DNA of 64,000 nucleotides from Actinobacillus porcitonsillarum (GTDB taxonomy: Bacteria > Pseudomonadota > Gammaproteobacteria > Enterobacterales > Pasteurellaceae). Positions 9,810 to 20,054 of this stretch are shown piece by piece (position 1 is the stretch's first letter; each line of letters begins with the position of its first letter). The notes under the pieces were generated by a model. The model worked only from the letters and a program-made list of their open reading frames with translations, searched no databases and was not told the DNA's origin. Where the stretch lies: positions 2,181,001-2,245,000 of the forward strand of contig NZ_CP029206.1 of the NCBI RefSeq assembly GCF_003101015.1, in the 5' to 3' direction. The translations under genes were made by a program, and so were the position numbers.

Positions 9810-9840
9810 AATCCCTTTAACATTTTCAGCTAAAGGGATT
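9810..9840 (-). terminator. Terminator of putP
   Basis: A 10 bp stem, AATCCCTTTA/TAAAGGGATT, with an 11-nt loop lies 9 bp after the putP stop and is followed on the minus strand by TTTCATTTTTCC. Confidence 0.85.
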
Positions 9841-9849
9841 GATAAGATC

Positions 9850-11364
9850 TTATTGTAATTCCGCTCGATAAGCTTTATCTGCTAATTCAAATGTTTCCAT
9901 TACCGCTTGACTTGGCGAAGGTGTTACAAGGGAAATAACAACTATCGCAATCATCGCACTGATAAAGCCCGGAATCATGGAATACATTTCAGGAAGAGAA
10001 AGTGATAAAGTAATATCTTTCCAGAAATAAACAACCAGAGCCCCCACTAACATACCGGCAATCGCACCAAACCCATTCATTCTTTTCCAGAACAGCGATA
10101 AAAGAACAACCGGACCAAAAGCAGAACCAAAACCAGCCCATGCATCTTTTACCAGCCCGAAGACCTGGCTATTTGGATCTTGTGCAATATAAATTGCTAA
10201 TGCCGCAACAGCGAGAACCATTAAGCGGCTCAACCATACCAACTCTTTATCGCTTGCTTGTGGACGAAGAATACCTTTGTAAAGGTCCTCCGTAATTGCA
10301 CTGGAGCAAATGAGTAATTGTGCTGAAAGTGTACTCATTACAGCAGCAAGAATCGCTGAAAGTAACACCCCAGCAATCCATGGATTAAATAATAATTTTG
10401 CTAATTCAATAAAAATTTGTTCGTGATTTGCATTAACCACACTCGCTTGCTCTGGTCTAGCAAAGAAATAAGCCATACCAAAATAACCAATACCAATAGC
10501 ACCGGCTAAACAAATAACCATCCAAGTCATACTGATACGACGAGCATTTTCTAATGATTTAACGCTTTCTGCTGCCATAAAACGTACAACGATATGAGGT
10601 TGTCCAAAATAGCCAAGCCCCCATGCAAGCAAGCTCAAAACACCGAGTACCGTTGTACCGGTAAAAATATCATTATAATTTTTATTCGCAAGTATTTCAG
10701 CTTGTGTAATTGCTTCTTGCATTGCTTCAAAACCACCGATATTGATTAAAACAAAAACGGGCGTCAGAATCAGTGCAAAAACCATCAAAGTTGCTTGAAT
10801 AGTATCGGTCCAACTTACGGCAAGAAAGCCACCGATAAAGGTATAAAGAATCGTAGCAATTGCGCCATACCAAATCGCATTGGCATAAGGCACACCAAAT
10901 AGATTTTCAAAAACACGAGCACCGGCTACCACACCAGAAGCACAATAAACGGCAAAGAATAATAAGAAAATGATAGCGGATAAAATCTTAATAATTCGTG
11001 TTTTATCGTTAAAGCGATTATGGAAATACTCCGGTAATGTTAAAGCATCACCGCAGTGTTCCGTATGCGAACGTAAACGCCCTGCAACCAATTTCCAGTT
11101 TAAATAAGCACCGATAGTTAAACCGATAGCCAACCAACCTTCAATTAATCCACCTGCATAAATGGCACCGGGTAATCCCATTAAAAGCCAACCGGACATA
11201 TCCGATGCACCGGCAGATAGCGCCGTGACAAAACTTCCTAAACGACGGCCACCTAAAATGTAGTCAGAAAGGTTATTCGTTACCCGATAGGCAATAAAGC
11301 CGATTAAAATCATTCCCAGAATATATACGAGGAAGGTTACTATGGTTGGTTCTAAGCCAAACAT
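9850..11364 (-). CDS. putP: Sodium/proline symporter
   Basis: PutP imports proline with sodium across the inner membrane (SSS family). The 504-residue product matches the family length of about 500 and has 13 predicted hydrophobic helices. Visible hallmarks are the N-terminal LGGRRLGSFVTALSAGASDMSGWLL segment containing the sodium-binding region, LPEYFHNRFN, and the SSS signature region GYFGQPHIVVRFMAA. The ATG at 11364 gives MFGLEPTIVTFLVYI. No putA is nearby. The gene stands alone, with a 96 bp AT-rich upstream gap before fau and a terminator behind it. Confidence 0.96.
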   Translation of the reverse strand: MFGLEPTIVTFLVYILGMILIGFIAYRVTNNLSDYILGGRRLGSFVTALSAGASDMSGWLLMGLPGAIYAGGLIEGWLAIGLTIGAYLNWKLVAGRLRSHTEHCGDALTLPEYFHNRFNDKTRIIKILSAIIFLLFFAVYCASGVVAGARVFENLFGVPYANAIWYGAIATILYTFIGGFLAVSWTDTIQATLMVFALILTPVFVLINIGGFEAMQEAITQAEILANKNYNDIFTGTTVLGVLSLLAWGLGYFGQPHIVVRFMAAESVKSLENARRISMTWMVICLAGAIGIGYFGMAYFFARPEQASVVNANHEQIFIELAKLLFNPWIAGVLLSAILAAVMSTLSAQLLICSSAITEDLYKGILRPQASDKELVWLSRLMVLAVAALAIYIAQDPNSQVFGLVKDAWAGFGSAFGPVVLLSLFWKRMNGFGAIAGMLVGALVVYFWKDITLSLSLPEMYSMIPGFISAMIAIVVISLVTPSPSQAVMETFELADKAYRAELQ

Positions 11365-11460
11365 TCTCAGTCCTTAACAAAATCAATAAAGTAAAGAAGA
11401 TTACCTAATTTTTCCAAAATATCAATAAAAACACGTTTTTTATCTCAATTTTTTCTTATT

Positions 11461-12036
11461 TTAACCCAGAATAATATGATCTAAAGGGATATCCCATGCT
11501 TCTAAGGGCAGATTATCTACATATTGGCAACGATGAGCTAAACCAATACTTTTTGCTTTTTTCGCTTGAATCAAGGTGCGATCATAAAAACCACCTCCAT
11601 AGCCCAATCTACCATTGTTTTTATCACAAGCTACTAAAGGCGTAAAAATAATATCTAATTCCGTGAGAGGAATAAGTTTTCTGACATCTAATTTAGGTTG
11701 CAACATACCAAATCGATGTGTTTGCATAACCGTATCTTCGTCATATTTAAAGAATAATAAATTGCCCCGAGTGAAAGGATGAATAACCGGTAAATAAATA
11801 GACTTTCCTAGGCTTTTCAGTTTTTCCATCAAGACAAGCGGTGAAATTTCATGATTAAATGGCAAATAAAACGCAAGATGTTCGGCTTGATAATGTTCAA
11901 TCCATTGTAATGCGGGTTGTATAATATGTTGTGAAGCGTTTTCTTGTTGTTGCTCAGAAAGTTGAGAACGTATATCTAAGATCTGTTTACGAATTTGTTG
12001 GCGTAACGCCTGATTTGAAGTTGATAGCATAAGCAT
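11461..12036 (-). CDS. fau: 5-formyltetrahydrofolate cyclo-ligase
   Basis: This enzyme (YgfA/MTHFS) converts 5-formyl-THF to 5,10-methenyl-THF with ATP. The signature GRLGYGGGFYDRTL is present, preceded by the basic ALRQQIRKQILDIRSQLS helix and the LPVIHPF/KYDED strands. The longest open frame begins at 12066, but that start lies inside the 6S RNA. I place the start at ATG 12036 (MLMLSTSN, 191 residues); ATG 12030 is equally possible. Neither has a clear ribosome binding site. The zapA-ssrS-fau order is the conserved gammaproteobacterial arrangement, in which fau is read through from the 6S transcript. Confidence 0.92.
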   Translation of the reverse strand: MLMLSTSNQALRQQIRKQILDIRSQLSEQQQENASQHIIQPALQWIEHYQAEHLAFYLPFNHEISPLVLMEKLKSLGKSIYLPVIHPFTRGNLLFFKYDEDTVMQTHRFGMLQPKLDVRKLIPLTELDIIFTPLVACDKNNGRLGYGGGFYDRTLIQAKKAKSIGLAHRCQYVDNLPLEAWDIPLDHIILG

Positions 12037-12042
12037 GATGAA

Positions 12043-12224
12043 AGGTGTCCGAAGTGCCGTCATCAATAATGGTCCTTGAACCTAACGGTTCAAGGGAGTC
12101 GAATGTATTTGCCTTTAGGCTTCTTACTCAAGGTAAGCCTGCTCACCGGCAACTGAATATCCAACTCAAAGTTTTAAATTATCGGCTCAGGGACGTAACT
12201 AACAACGCACACCCCAGACAAGTT
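12043..12224 (-). ncRNA. ssrS: 6S RNA
   Basis: 6S RNA binds RNA polymerase sigma-70 holoenzyme and down-regulates it in stationary phase. The minus strand carries the conserved blocks in order: a closing-stem arm TGTCTGGGGTGT, CCCTGAGCCGATAATTT, GGTGAGCAGGCTTACC, GAGTAAGAAGCCT, then the hairpin CCTTGAACCGTTAGGTTCAAGG and the other closing arm GGCACTTCGGACACC. The length of about 182 nt fits the E. coli RNA (about 184). A TATATT -10-like box lies just upstream (about 12227-12232). Its position between zapA and fau is the conserved one. The ends are estimates from the closing stem. Confidence 0.93.
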
Positions 12225-12298
12225 AAATATAACGGAATTTTATGTTTTTTCCTAGCTTAAAACACAATAAATTTTGCGTTCGATCAGCTTTTATGCGA

Positions 12299-12607
12299 CT
12301 ACTCGACAGAAATTGTTCCGGTTGAAAGTAATTTAGTCAAAGAGCTATCTAATTGTTGAATACAATTTTCAAGCACCGCTTTATTATTTTCGTTTTTCTG
12401 TTTTTCGAGTTCTAATTCATAGTTAAGGTTTAGCGCAACAATGGCTAACACTTTTTCAAGTTGAATAATACCAGATTGATCTTTCAATACTGCTACTCGC
12501 TCTTCTAAACGTTGTGCCGAAGCAAGTAAATTTTCCTGTTGATCTGGCGGACAATGTAAACGCAAAATTTGTCCAAATATCTGTATCTCAATATTATTTG
12601 ACGACAT
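12299..12607 (-). CDS. zapA: Cell division protein ZapA
   Basis: ZapA binds and bundles FtsZ filaments at the Z-ring. The 102-residue protein begins IEIQIFGQILRLHCPPDQQENLL, the ZapA N-terminal fold. A long C-terminal coiled-coil helix rich in E, K, L and N (about residues 50-95) provides tetramerisation. Size and position upstream of ssrS-fau agree with the family. It is divergent from ygfB across a 220 bp AT-rich gap that must hold both promoters. Confidence 0.93.
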   Translation of the reverse strand: MSSNNIEIQIFGQILRLHCPPDQQENLLASAQRLEERVAVLKDQSGIIQLEKVLAIVALNLNYELELEKQKNENNKAVLENCIQQLDSSLTKLLSTGTISVE

Positions 12608-12827
12608 AGTCGAAAAATCCTTATTAACTTATAAATTTTTTAAGTATTATGCCATTTTTTAGCCTGATCACCAATAAAAATCCTCGAATGCACCACTAGT
12701 GCTAATGTTTTCTCTTAGCCTCTCCATCGTAATCACTTTAATTTAAGGATTTTTATCCCTAAGTTTAAGATTTTTTGTTATTATGCACCCACTTTTATTT
12801 GATGAAAAGAACATAAAATCGCTATTC

Positions 12828-13376
12828 ATGAAGACGTTAAACGAGTTTAAACAATTAATTACAGAATTACAGATCGACCTTACTCCTGCAGAATTTCACG
12901 GCTTTTTAAGTGGGCTCATTGCAGGCGGAATCCAAGATGAATCATGGAAAACATTAACCTATCAATTTACCAATGATGGGCATGCATTTTCACAAACACC
13001 TTTACAAGCATTGGAAAAATTTTACCAAAATCTAACCGCTTGTTACGCTGAAGCCAATACCCAGTTTAATTTATGGCTTCCTGAAAACGAAAATGATGGT
13101 TTTGCTTTAGCAGATGCGATTGCAGAATGGACAAGCCAATTTATTTTAGGATTAGGATTAGCGCAACCCAAATTCAATGAAGAAACCGATGAGGTCGGAG
13201 AAGCGATTGATGATTTAGAAGAAATCTCAAAGCTAGGCTATCACGAAGATGATAAAAATGAAGAGCTTATTGAAGCGGGCGAAGAAGTTGTCGAATACCT
13301 AAGAGTATTAGCACTCTTTTTGCATAGCCACTTTTCGCTTTCCACACAAACAACAGAAAAAAATAATTTACACTAA
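12828..13376 (+). CDS. ygfB: YgfB/YecA family (UPF0149) protein
   Basis: An acidic cytoplasmic protein of the UPF0149 family; its molecular function is not settled in general. The conserved LTPAEFHGFLSGLIAGG motif lies near the N-terminus, and the C-terminal half has the VEYLRVLALFLHSHF helix. ATG 12828 gives 182 residues (MKTLNEFKQLI), the usual Pasteurellaceae size. The frame is open back to ATG 12783, but that ATG overlaps a possible -10 (TATTAT) and has no ribosome binding site, so the start remains uncertain. It is 33 bp upstream of hemE. Confidence 0.85.
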   Translation: MKTLNEFKQLITELQIDLTPAEFHGFLSGLIAGGIQDESWKTLTYQFTNDGHAFSQTPLQALEKFYQNLTACYAEANTQFNLWLPENENDGFALADAIAEWTSQFILGLGLAQPKFNEETDEVGEAIDDLEEISKLGYHEDDKNEELIEAGEEVVEYLRVLALFLHSHFSLSTQTTEKNNLH

Positions 13377-13409
13377 ATTTAGTCGATAAGATCGAGAAAG
13401 GAAAACTTC

Positions 13410-14474
13410 ATGACTCAATTAAAAAATGATCGCTATTTAAGAGCATTATTACGTGAACCCGTTGATATGACCCCAGTTTGGATGATGCGACAAGCTGGTC
13501 GTTATCTACCCGAATATAAAGCAACCCGTGCCGAAGCAGGGGATTTTATGTCTTTATGCCGTAATGCTGACTTAGCCTGTGAAGTCACGCTACAACCTTT
13601 ACGTCGCTATGATTTAGATGCAGCTATTCTCTTTTCTGATATTCTCACTATTCCAGATGCCATGGGATTAGGGCTAAGTTTTGGTGCTGGCGAAGGTCCT
13701 AAATTTGCACGTCCTATTGAAAATCTTACACAAGTGCAAAATCTACCCATTCCGGATCCTGAAGGCGAGTTGCAATACGTCATGAATGCCGTTCGGACAA
13801 TCCGCCGAGAGCTGAAAGGCGAAGTACCACTAATTGGATTTTCTGGTAGCCCATGGACATTAGCAACTTATATGGTTGAAGGCGGTTCAAGCAAAGCCTT
13901 TACTAAAATTAAGAAAATGATGTATGCCGAACCACACATCTTACATGCTTTATTAGATAAATTGGCAGATAGCGTCATTTTATATCTAAACGCACAAATT
14001 AAAGCCGGTGCACAGGCAGTTATGATTTTCGATACTTGGGGCGGCGTATTAGCTCACCAAGATTACAAAACCTTCTCTCTACACTACATGCATAAAATTG
14101 TAGATGGCTTAATTCGTGAAAATGAAGGCAGAAAAGTCCCTGTCACTTTATTTACGAAAGGCGGTGGTTTATGGCTTGAAACGATTGCAGCAACAGGCTG
14201 TGATGCCGTAGGTCTAGACTGGACGGTTGATATTGCTGACGCTCGCCGCCGAGTAGGACATAAAGTTGCCCTTCAAGGAAATATGGATCCAAGCGTGCTT
14301 TATGCAAATGCAGACAGAATTGAACAAGAAGTTTCACACATTCTTGCCGGCTTCGGAAACGGTTCCGGACATGTATTTAACTTAGGTCACGGAATTCATC
14401 AAGATGTTCCGGTAGAAAGCCCAAAAATCTTTGTTGATGCTATCCATGAGCTTTCTAAAGCGTATCATAAATAA
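13410..14474 (+). CDS. hemE: Uroporphyrinogen decarboxylase
   Basis: HemE removes four carboxyl groups from uroporphyrinogen III to give coproporphyrinogen III in heme synthesis. The 354-residue length is standard. The family signature [15 protein letters not shown] is at residues 21-35, the second signature [17 protein letters not shown] lies near 145-160, and the catalytic-site segment FDTWGG is near 206. The ATG at 13410 follows GAAAGGAAAACTTC. The order hemE-yjaG-hupA matches E. coli except that nfi is missing between hemE and yjaG. Confidence 0.98.
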   Translation: MTQLKNDRYLRALLREPVDMTPVWMMRQAGRYLPEYKATRAEAGDFMSLCRNADLACEVTLQPLRRYDLDAAILFSDILTIPDAMGLGLSFGAGEGPKFARPIENLTQVQNLPIPDPEGELQYVMNAVRTIRRELKGEVPLIGFSGSPWTLATYMVEGGSSKAFTKIKKMMYAEPHILHALLDKLADSVILYLNAQIKAGAQAVMIFDTWGGVLAHQDYKTFSLHYMHKIVDGLIRENEGRKVPVTLFTKGGGLWLETIAATGCDAVGLDWTVDIADARRRVGHKVALQGNMDPSVLYANADRIEQEVSHILAGFGNGSGHVFNLGHGIHQDVPVESPKIFVDAIHELSKAYHK

Positions 14475-14479
14475 AAACA

Positions 14480-14505
14480 ATGGCTTGTTATCCATAACAA
14501 GCCAT
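14480..14505 (+). other. Intercistronic hairpin between hemE and yjaG
   Basis: A perfect 12 bp stem, ATGGCTTGTTAT/ATAACAAGCCAT, has a 2-nt loop 5 bp after the hemE stop. It is followed by ATTCACTTAAAAAGG rather than a T-tract. It is probably an mRNA-stabilising or attenuating stem-loop, with read-through into yjaG, whose AAAAAGGAG ribosome site begins about 9 bp later. Confidence 0.65.
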
Positions 14506-14527
14506 ATTCACTTAAAAAGGAGCTTAT

Positions 14528-15118
14528 ATGCGTAACCCTATCCATAAACGCATGGAACGTTTTGAACCTTGGCAACATTTAACTTTTATGGCTTGCCTTT
14601 GTGAAAGAATGTATCCAAATTATCAACTCTTTTGTCAAGTTACAGAACAAGATGAATTCGCCAAAACCTACCAAAATATATTAAATTTGGTTTGGGAACA
14701 TTTAACCATCAAAGGGGCTAAAATTAATTTCGATAATCAGCTAGAGAAATTAGAAGCAATTATACCTGATGTCAATGACTATGAATTTTTTGGCGTACTT
14801 CCGGCTCAAGAGGCCTGTGAAGCGCTCTCTGAACTGTTACACAGTATTATTGCAGGCTCAACATTGGAACAAGCAATTCGTATCAGCCAAATATCACTTT
14901 CAACAGTTGCAAGCTATTTAGAACTTCAAGTTGAACATGAACTCAACGAACAAGAACTGAAAAATTCCACTGAAATTCAGGAAGAATTAGATATTCAATG
15001 GCAAATTTATCGATTACTCAATGAGTGTGAAGAACGTGATACACAGCTTATTCTTGATCTAAAAAATGAGATTAGAAGTACCGGCATTAGCAACATTGGT
15101 GTAAATTTTAATCAGTAA
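14528..15118 (+). CDS. yjaG: DUF416 protein YjaG
   Basis: A 196-residue cytoplasmic protein of unknown function. It is recognised by the DUF416 N-terminus (RMERFEPWQHLTFMACLCERMYPNY), the central FFGVLPAQEACEALSELL segment and the position between hemE and hupA, as in enterobacteria. It is mostly helical and acidic and has no signal peptide. An AAAAGGAGCTTAT site precedes ATG 14528. Confidence 0.88.
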   Translation: MRNPIHKRMERFEPWQHLTFMACLCERMYPNYQLFCQVTEQDEFAKTYQNILNLVWEHLTIKGAKINFDNQLEKLEAIIPDVNDYEFFGVLPAQEACEALSELLHSIIAGSTLEQAIRISQISLSTVASYLELQVEHELNEQELKNSTEIQEELDIQWQIYRLLNECEERDTQLILDLKNEIRSTGISNIGVNFNQ

Positions 15119-15256
15119 AGCAATTTTTTTGCATAAAAATAGCTTTTACCTCTTTGAGAAATACAAAGTTTGAATTAAGCTACACACCAGTTATTTCAAC
15201 CATACTAACGCATGAAGCGTTATTATTTCAAAGACAAACCCTAGAGGATTTTAACT

Positions 15257-15529
15257 ATGAATAAAAGTGAATTAATCGATGCTATCGCAGCAAAAGCAGA
15301 ATTAAGCAAAAAAGATGCAAAAGCAGCTTTAGAAGCAACATTAGAAGCAGTATCTGAAAGCTTAAAAGCAGGCGATACCGTTCAATTAATCGGTTTTGGT
15401 ACATTCAAAGTAAATGAGCGTGCTGCTCGTACTGGTCGTAACCCACGTACTGGTGAAGAAATCAAAATTGCAGCTGCAAAAATCCCAGCATTCGTTGCAG
15501 GTAAAGCATTAAAAGATTTAGTAAAATAA
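15257..15529 (+). CDS. hupA: DNA-binding protein HU-alpha
   Basis: HU is the abundant histone-like dimer that bends DNA and organises the nucleoid. The 90-residue sequence begins [21 protein letters not shown] and contains the DNA-contacting arm [20 protein letters not shown], with the intercalating proline in RNP. AGAGGATTTTAACT precedes the ATG. A strong terminator follows, so it is the end of the hemE-yjaG-hupA stretch, most likely with its own promoter in the 138 bp upstream gap. Confidence 0.98.
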   Translation: MNKSELIDAIAAKAELSKKDAKAALEATLEAVSESLKAGDTVQLIGFGTFKVNERAARTGRNPRTGEEIKIAAAKIPAFVAGKALKDLVK

Positions 15530-15547
15530 TTCTTTTAGGTATGATAA

Positions 15548-15575
15548 AAAAAGGTCTAGCTTGCTAGACCTTTTT
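15548..15575 (+). terminator. Terminator of hupA
   Basis: A 13 bp stem, AAAAAGGTCTAGC/GCTAGACCTTTTT, with a 2-nt loop and terminal T's lies 18 bp after hupA. Confidence 0.92.
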
Positions 15576-15585
15576 GCTATTTTAT

Positions 15586-15700
15586 TTATGCTGCATTAGT
15601 TCAGTATAGTAGGGACACCACTCTAGCGTCCATAAATAATATCAATACAACAAGCCTAAAAAGGACGCCAGCGTGGCGTCCCCTACATTTTGCTACTGAG
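15586..15700. repeat. Nested-palindrome element, copy 3 (hupA-cysZ gap)
   Basis: The inner block at 15609-15686 runs from GTAGGGACACCA to TGGCGTCCCCTAC. The right hairpin GACGCCAGCGTGGCGTC is intact; the left one is mutated. The flanks (TTATGCTGCATTAGTTCA on the left, TTTTGCTACTGAG on the right) resemble degraded outer inverted repeats of the family. It lies between the convergent hupA and cysZ. Confidence 0.65.
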
Positions 15701-15743
15701 CCCCATTTTGGGCGTTATTAAATAATACTAAAAATGTGTTTTT

Positions 15744-16598
15744 CTATTTCTTTACCACATCTCCCGTGCGTGTTTCAGTACTTACCGATGTCCCTTTCGA
15801 TTTTTTGAAGGTGTAATCCGCTTTACTAAATTCGCCATGCTGATTTTCTAAAAAGAAATCACGGTATTCATTGATCCACATAGCCGTTGCGCCGCACACT
15901 GCAACCGGCATCACTACCAAGTTTACAAAAGGTATCATGGTAAACAAGCTCACTAATGAACCAAAGGTGTAGTTCATCACTTTATTTTGCTCAAGCGCAT
16001 TACGCATACGTTGAAAGCTAATTTTGTGGTTATCAAAAGGATAGTCGCAGTATTGGATTGCAATCATCCACGCACTGAAAATAAAAGCAATGACCGGCAC
16101 AATGGTTTGCCCTAATACCGGAACAAATCCTAATAAGAAAATAGCAATAAGGCGAGGAACGCTATACATCATTTTTTGCCATTCTCGTTTCAACATTCTC
16201 GGAACGTCTTTTAGCATACCAGTGAATGAGGTATCGCCAAGTGGTTGATTGGTCAGTTGCAGTTCTACTTTTTCAGCTAATAATGCATTGAAAGGAGCGG
16301 CGACAAAGTTCGCTAATGTGGTAAAGGCAAAATAAAAGCCCACAAGCAGTAAAAGAAATATAAGAGGAACTAAAACAAAAGAGAGCCATTCCAACCAAGA
16401 GGGAAGAAGCATATCAAGCCAACCCGTGATATTGGCAAAAAATGCCCAAACTAACCCGATCATTAACACTGTGTTAATGATGATAGGAAAGATCACAAAG
16501 GGCATAAATTGACGTTGTAGTAATAAACGCCAGCCGTAAATAAAATAATGGAAGCCTAATCCCATTTGATTTTGGGGTTCTGAAAAGGTAGATGACAT
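15744..16598 (-). CDS. cysZ: Sulfate transporter CysZ
   Basis: CysZ is an inner-membrane sulfate uptake protein feeding cysteine synthesis. It has 284 residues with several hydrophobic helices (around residues 36-56, 72-105, 148-185, 215-235). Family features include GFHYFIYGWRLLL at the N-terminus and FVAAPFNALLAEKVE. It is divergent from zipA across a 111 bp gap, the conserved cysZ/zipA-ligA layout. Unlike in E. coli, cysK is not adjacent (it is at 3056). Confidence 0.93.
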   Translation of the reverse strand: MSSTFSEPQNQMGLGFHYFIYGWRLLLQRQFMPFVIFPIIINTVLMIGLVWAFFANITGWLDMLLPSWLEWLSFVLVPLIFLLLLVGFYFAFTTLANFVAAPFNALLAEKVELQLTNQPLGDTSFTGMLKDVPRMLKREWQKMMYSVPRLIAIFLLGFVPVLGQTIVPVIAFIFSAWMIAIQYCDYPFDNHKISFQRMRNALEQNKVMNYTFGSLVSLFTMIPFVNLVVMPVAVCGATAMWINEYRDFFLENQHGEFSKADYTFKKSKGTSVSTETRTGDVVKK

Positions 16599-16709
16599 AA
16601 AGATCCTTAAACACTCAAAATTTCATAAGAAATATGGTAAGCTATACAAACCATTTTCGCAAATAGCGAACATTAAATTTTGTAGATAATTGTAAGCTAA
16701 GAGGACACC

Positions 16710-17576
16710 ATGGAGCTTCATATTCTTTTTTTCATCCTAGCAGGATTGCTTATTGCCGTATTGGTCGGTTCGAGTATTTGGTCTCATCGCCGTGAAAAAT
16801 CACGTATTTTCTCAAATACTTTTTCAACGCGTCCACCTTCAACGCCAATTCAATCGGCTGCTCAAACTGAAGTGCCTAAAACGCTTGATCCACAAAGTTA
16901 TCACGATCAAAATTATGTTTCACAGCCTGATGTGGAAGTGAATACACCTGTTGAGATTCAACAAGATGTAGAAAGTTCATTGAATAATATTAAAATCAAA
17001 CTCCCGGGCGAAGAAGCGGTGCAATTAGAGCCTCAGGTGTCGCCTTATCAAGCACAATCTTCTACACCAGTTTATAGTCAGCAAAGTGCACCGGCATTTG
17101 TTGAAGCAACACCACAGGCTGAACCAGTGGAAGTGAGAATGGAAGAGCCGGCTGCTCAACCAGCGGTAGAAACACCGCCAAATATGATGATGCTTTATGT
17201 TGTTGCTGCGGAAGGACAAGTGTTCTATGGCGACTATTTAGCGCAATGTTTGGAAGGTTTGGGTTTCCAATATGGCGAATATCAAATTTTCCACCGTCAT
17301 CAACATATTGGTAATAACACAACGCCGGTTATTTTTAGCGTAGCAAATATGATGCAACCGGGCGTGTTCGATTTAGAAAAAATGGATCGTTTTTCGACTA
17401 TCGGGTTAGTGATGTTTATGCATTTACCATCAGAAGGAAATGATGTTGCAAATCTGAAATTGATGTTGCAAAGTGCAGAACGTTTGGCACAATCTTTAGG
17501 TGGGTTTATGTTAAATGATCGCCGTGAAATTTTTGATGAAAATTCACGTTTAGAATATTTAAATCGCCTTCGTTAA
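16710..17576 (+). CDS. zipA: Cell division protein ZipA
   Basis: ZipA tethers FtsZ to the inner membrane. It has an N-terminal membrane anchor (residues 3-22, LHILFFILAGLLIAVLVGSS), a basic patch (HRREKSR), a long P/Q/E-rich linker (about 35-150) and the C-terminal FtsZ-binding domain (about 155-288, from MMMLYVVAAEGQVFYGDYL). The 288-residue length is normal. AAGAGGACACC precedes ATG 16710. A terminator built from inverted uptake-signal cores follows. Confidence 0.95.
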   Translation: MELHILFFILAGLLIAVLVGSSIWSHRREKSRIFSNTFSTRPPSTPIQSAAQTEVPKTLDPQSYHDQNYVSQPDVEVNTPVEIQQDVESSLNNIKIKLPGEEAVQLEPQVSPYQAQSSTPVYSQQSAPAFVEATPQAEPVEVRMEEPAAQPAVETPPNMMMLYVVAAEGQVFYGDYLAQCLEGLGFQYGEYQIFHRHQHIGNNTTPVIFSVANMMQPGVFDLEKMDRFSTIGLVMFMHLPSEGNDVANLKLMLQSAERLAQSLGGFMLNDRREIFDENSRLEYLNRLR

Positions 17577-17599
17577 TTTGCAAAAAACAGACCAAAATT

Positions 17600-17623
17600 G
17601 ACCGCTTGTAAGCGGTCTTTTTT
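17600..17623 (+). terminator. Terminator of zipA made of an inverted uptake-signal pair
   Basis: GACCGCTT-GT-AAGCGGTC followed by six T's. The stem arms are the core of the Apl-type DNA uptake sequence in opposite orientation, a known Pasteurellaceae habit in which uptake sequences double as terminators. Confidence 0.9.
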
Positions 17624-17634
17624 ATCGAGAATTT
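17617..17634. repeat. 18 bp direct repeat, upstream copy
   Basis: CTTTTTTATCGAGAATTT occurs here and again, identically, at 17832-17849. The two copies frame nested-palindrome copy 4 (17640-17826) with 5 nt on each side. Confidence 0.85.
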
Positions 17635-17639
17635 CGGTA

Positions 17640-17826
17640 TTATGTCTCAGTTGCATAAAAAAGTATGTAGGGACGCCACGCTGGCGTCCGTTTCGGTATA
17701 TATAACCGAAAAAAGCCGATTATTTACAATATTGTGATAATTTTACATACGCCGAATTGTTATGGACGCCAGCGTGGCGTCCCTACTCTTTTTTTCAAAT
17801 AAAAGGTTTATGCATTTGTTACATAA
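17640..17826. repeat. Nested-palindrome element, copy 4 (zipA-ligA gap)
   Basis: This is the best complete copy. The outer inverted ends TTATGTCTCAGTTGCATAAA (17640-17659) and TTTATGCATTTGTTACATAA (17807-17826) match at 16 of 20 positions. The inner block 17667-17786 opens GTAGGGACGCCACGCTGGCGTC and closes GACGCCAGCGTGGCGTCCCTAC. Each half is itself a GACGCCA/TGGCGTC hairpin, and the two halves are inverted copies. The centre is AT-rich with no coding potential. Direct repeats flank it. Confidence 0.8.
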
Positions 17827-19893
<2,067 letters not shown>

Positions 19894-20031
19894 TGCTATT
19901 TTGTCTGTAAAAAAATAGTTTTCGTAGGGTGGACATAAGTCCACGCATAACGATCGTTATTTTTAACCGTGGACTTACGTCCACCCTACGTATATCTTTT
20001 AAAATTTCTCTTCTGTGTGAATGCTACATAA
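19894..20031. repeat. Nested-palindrome element, copy 5 (ligA-nrdD gap)
   Basis: The inner block 19924-19989 runs GTAGGGTGGACATAAGTCCAC to GTGGACTTACGTCCACCCTAC with an ATAACGATCGTTAT palindrome in the middle. Its hairpin stems match copy 2. The right outer end 20012-20031 (TCTGTGTGAATGCTACATAA) is 18/20 identical to the complement of the left end of copy 6. The left outer end is badly degraded and would start at the ligA stop codon. The element lies between the convergent ligA and nrdD and may serve as terminator for both. Confidence 0.7.
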
Positions 20032-20054
20032 AGCCCAAAATATGCTTTAATGAC

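Noticed and set aside
16656-16670. TTCGC-N5-GCGAA palindrome between cysZ and zipA as a CRP-S (competence) site
   Set aside because: Orientation and spacing do not match TGCGA-N6-TCGCA, and neither neighbour is a competence gene.
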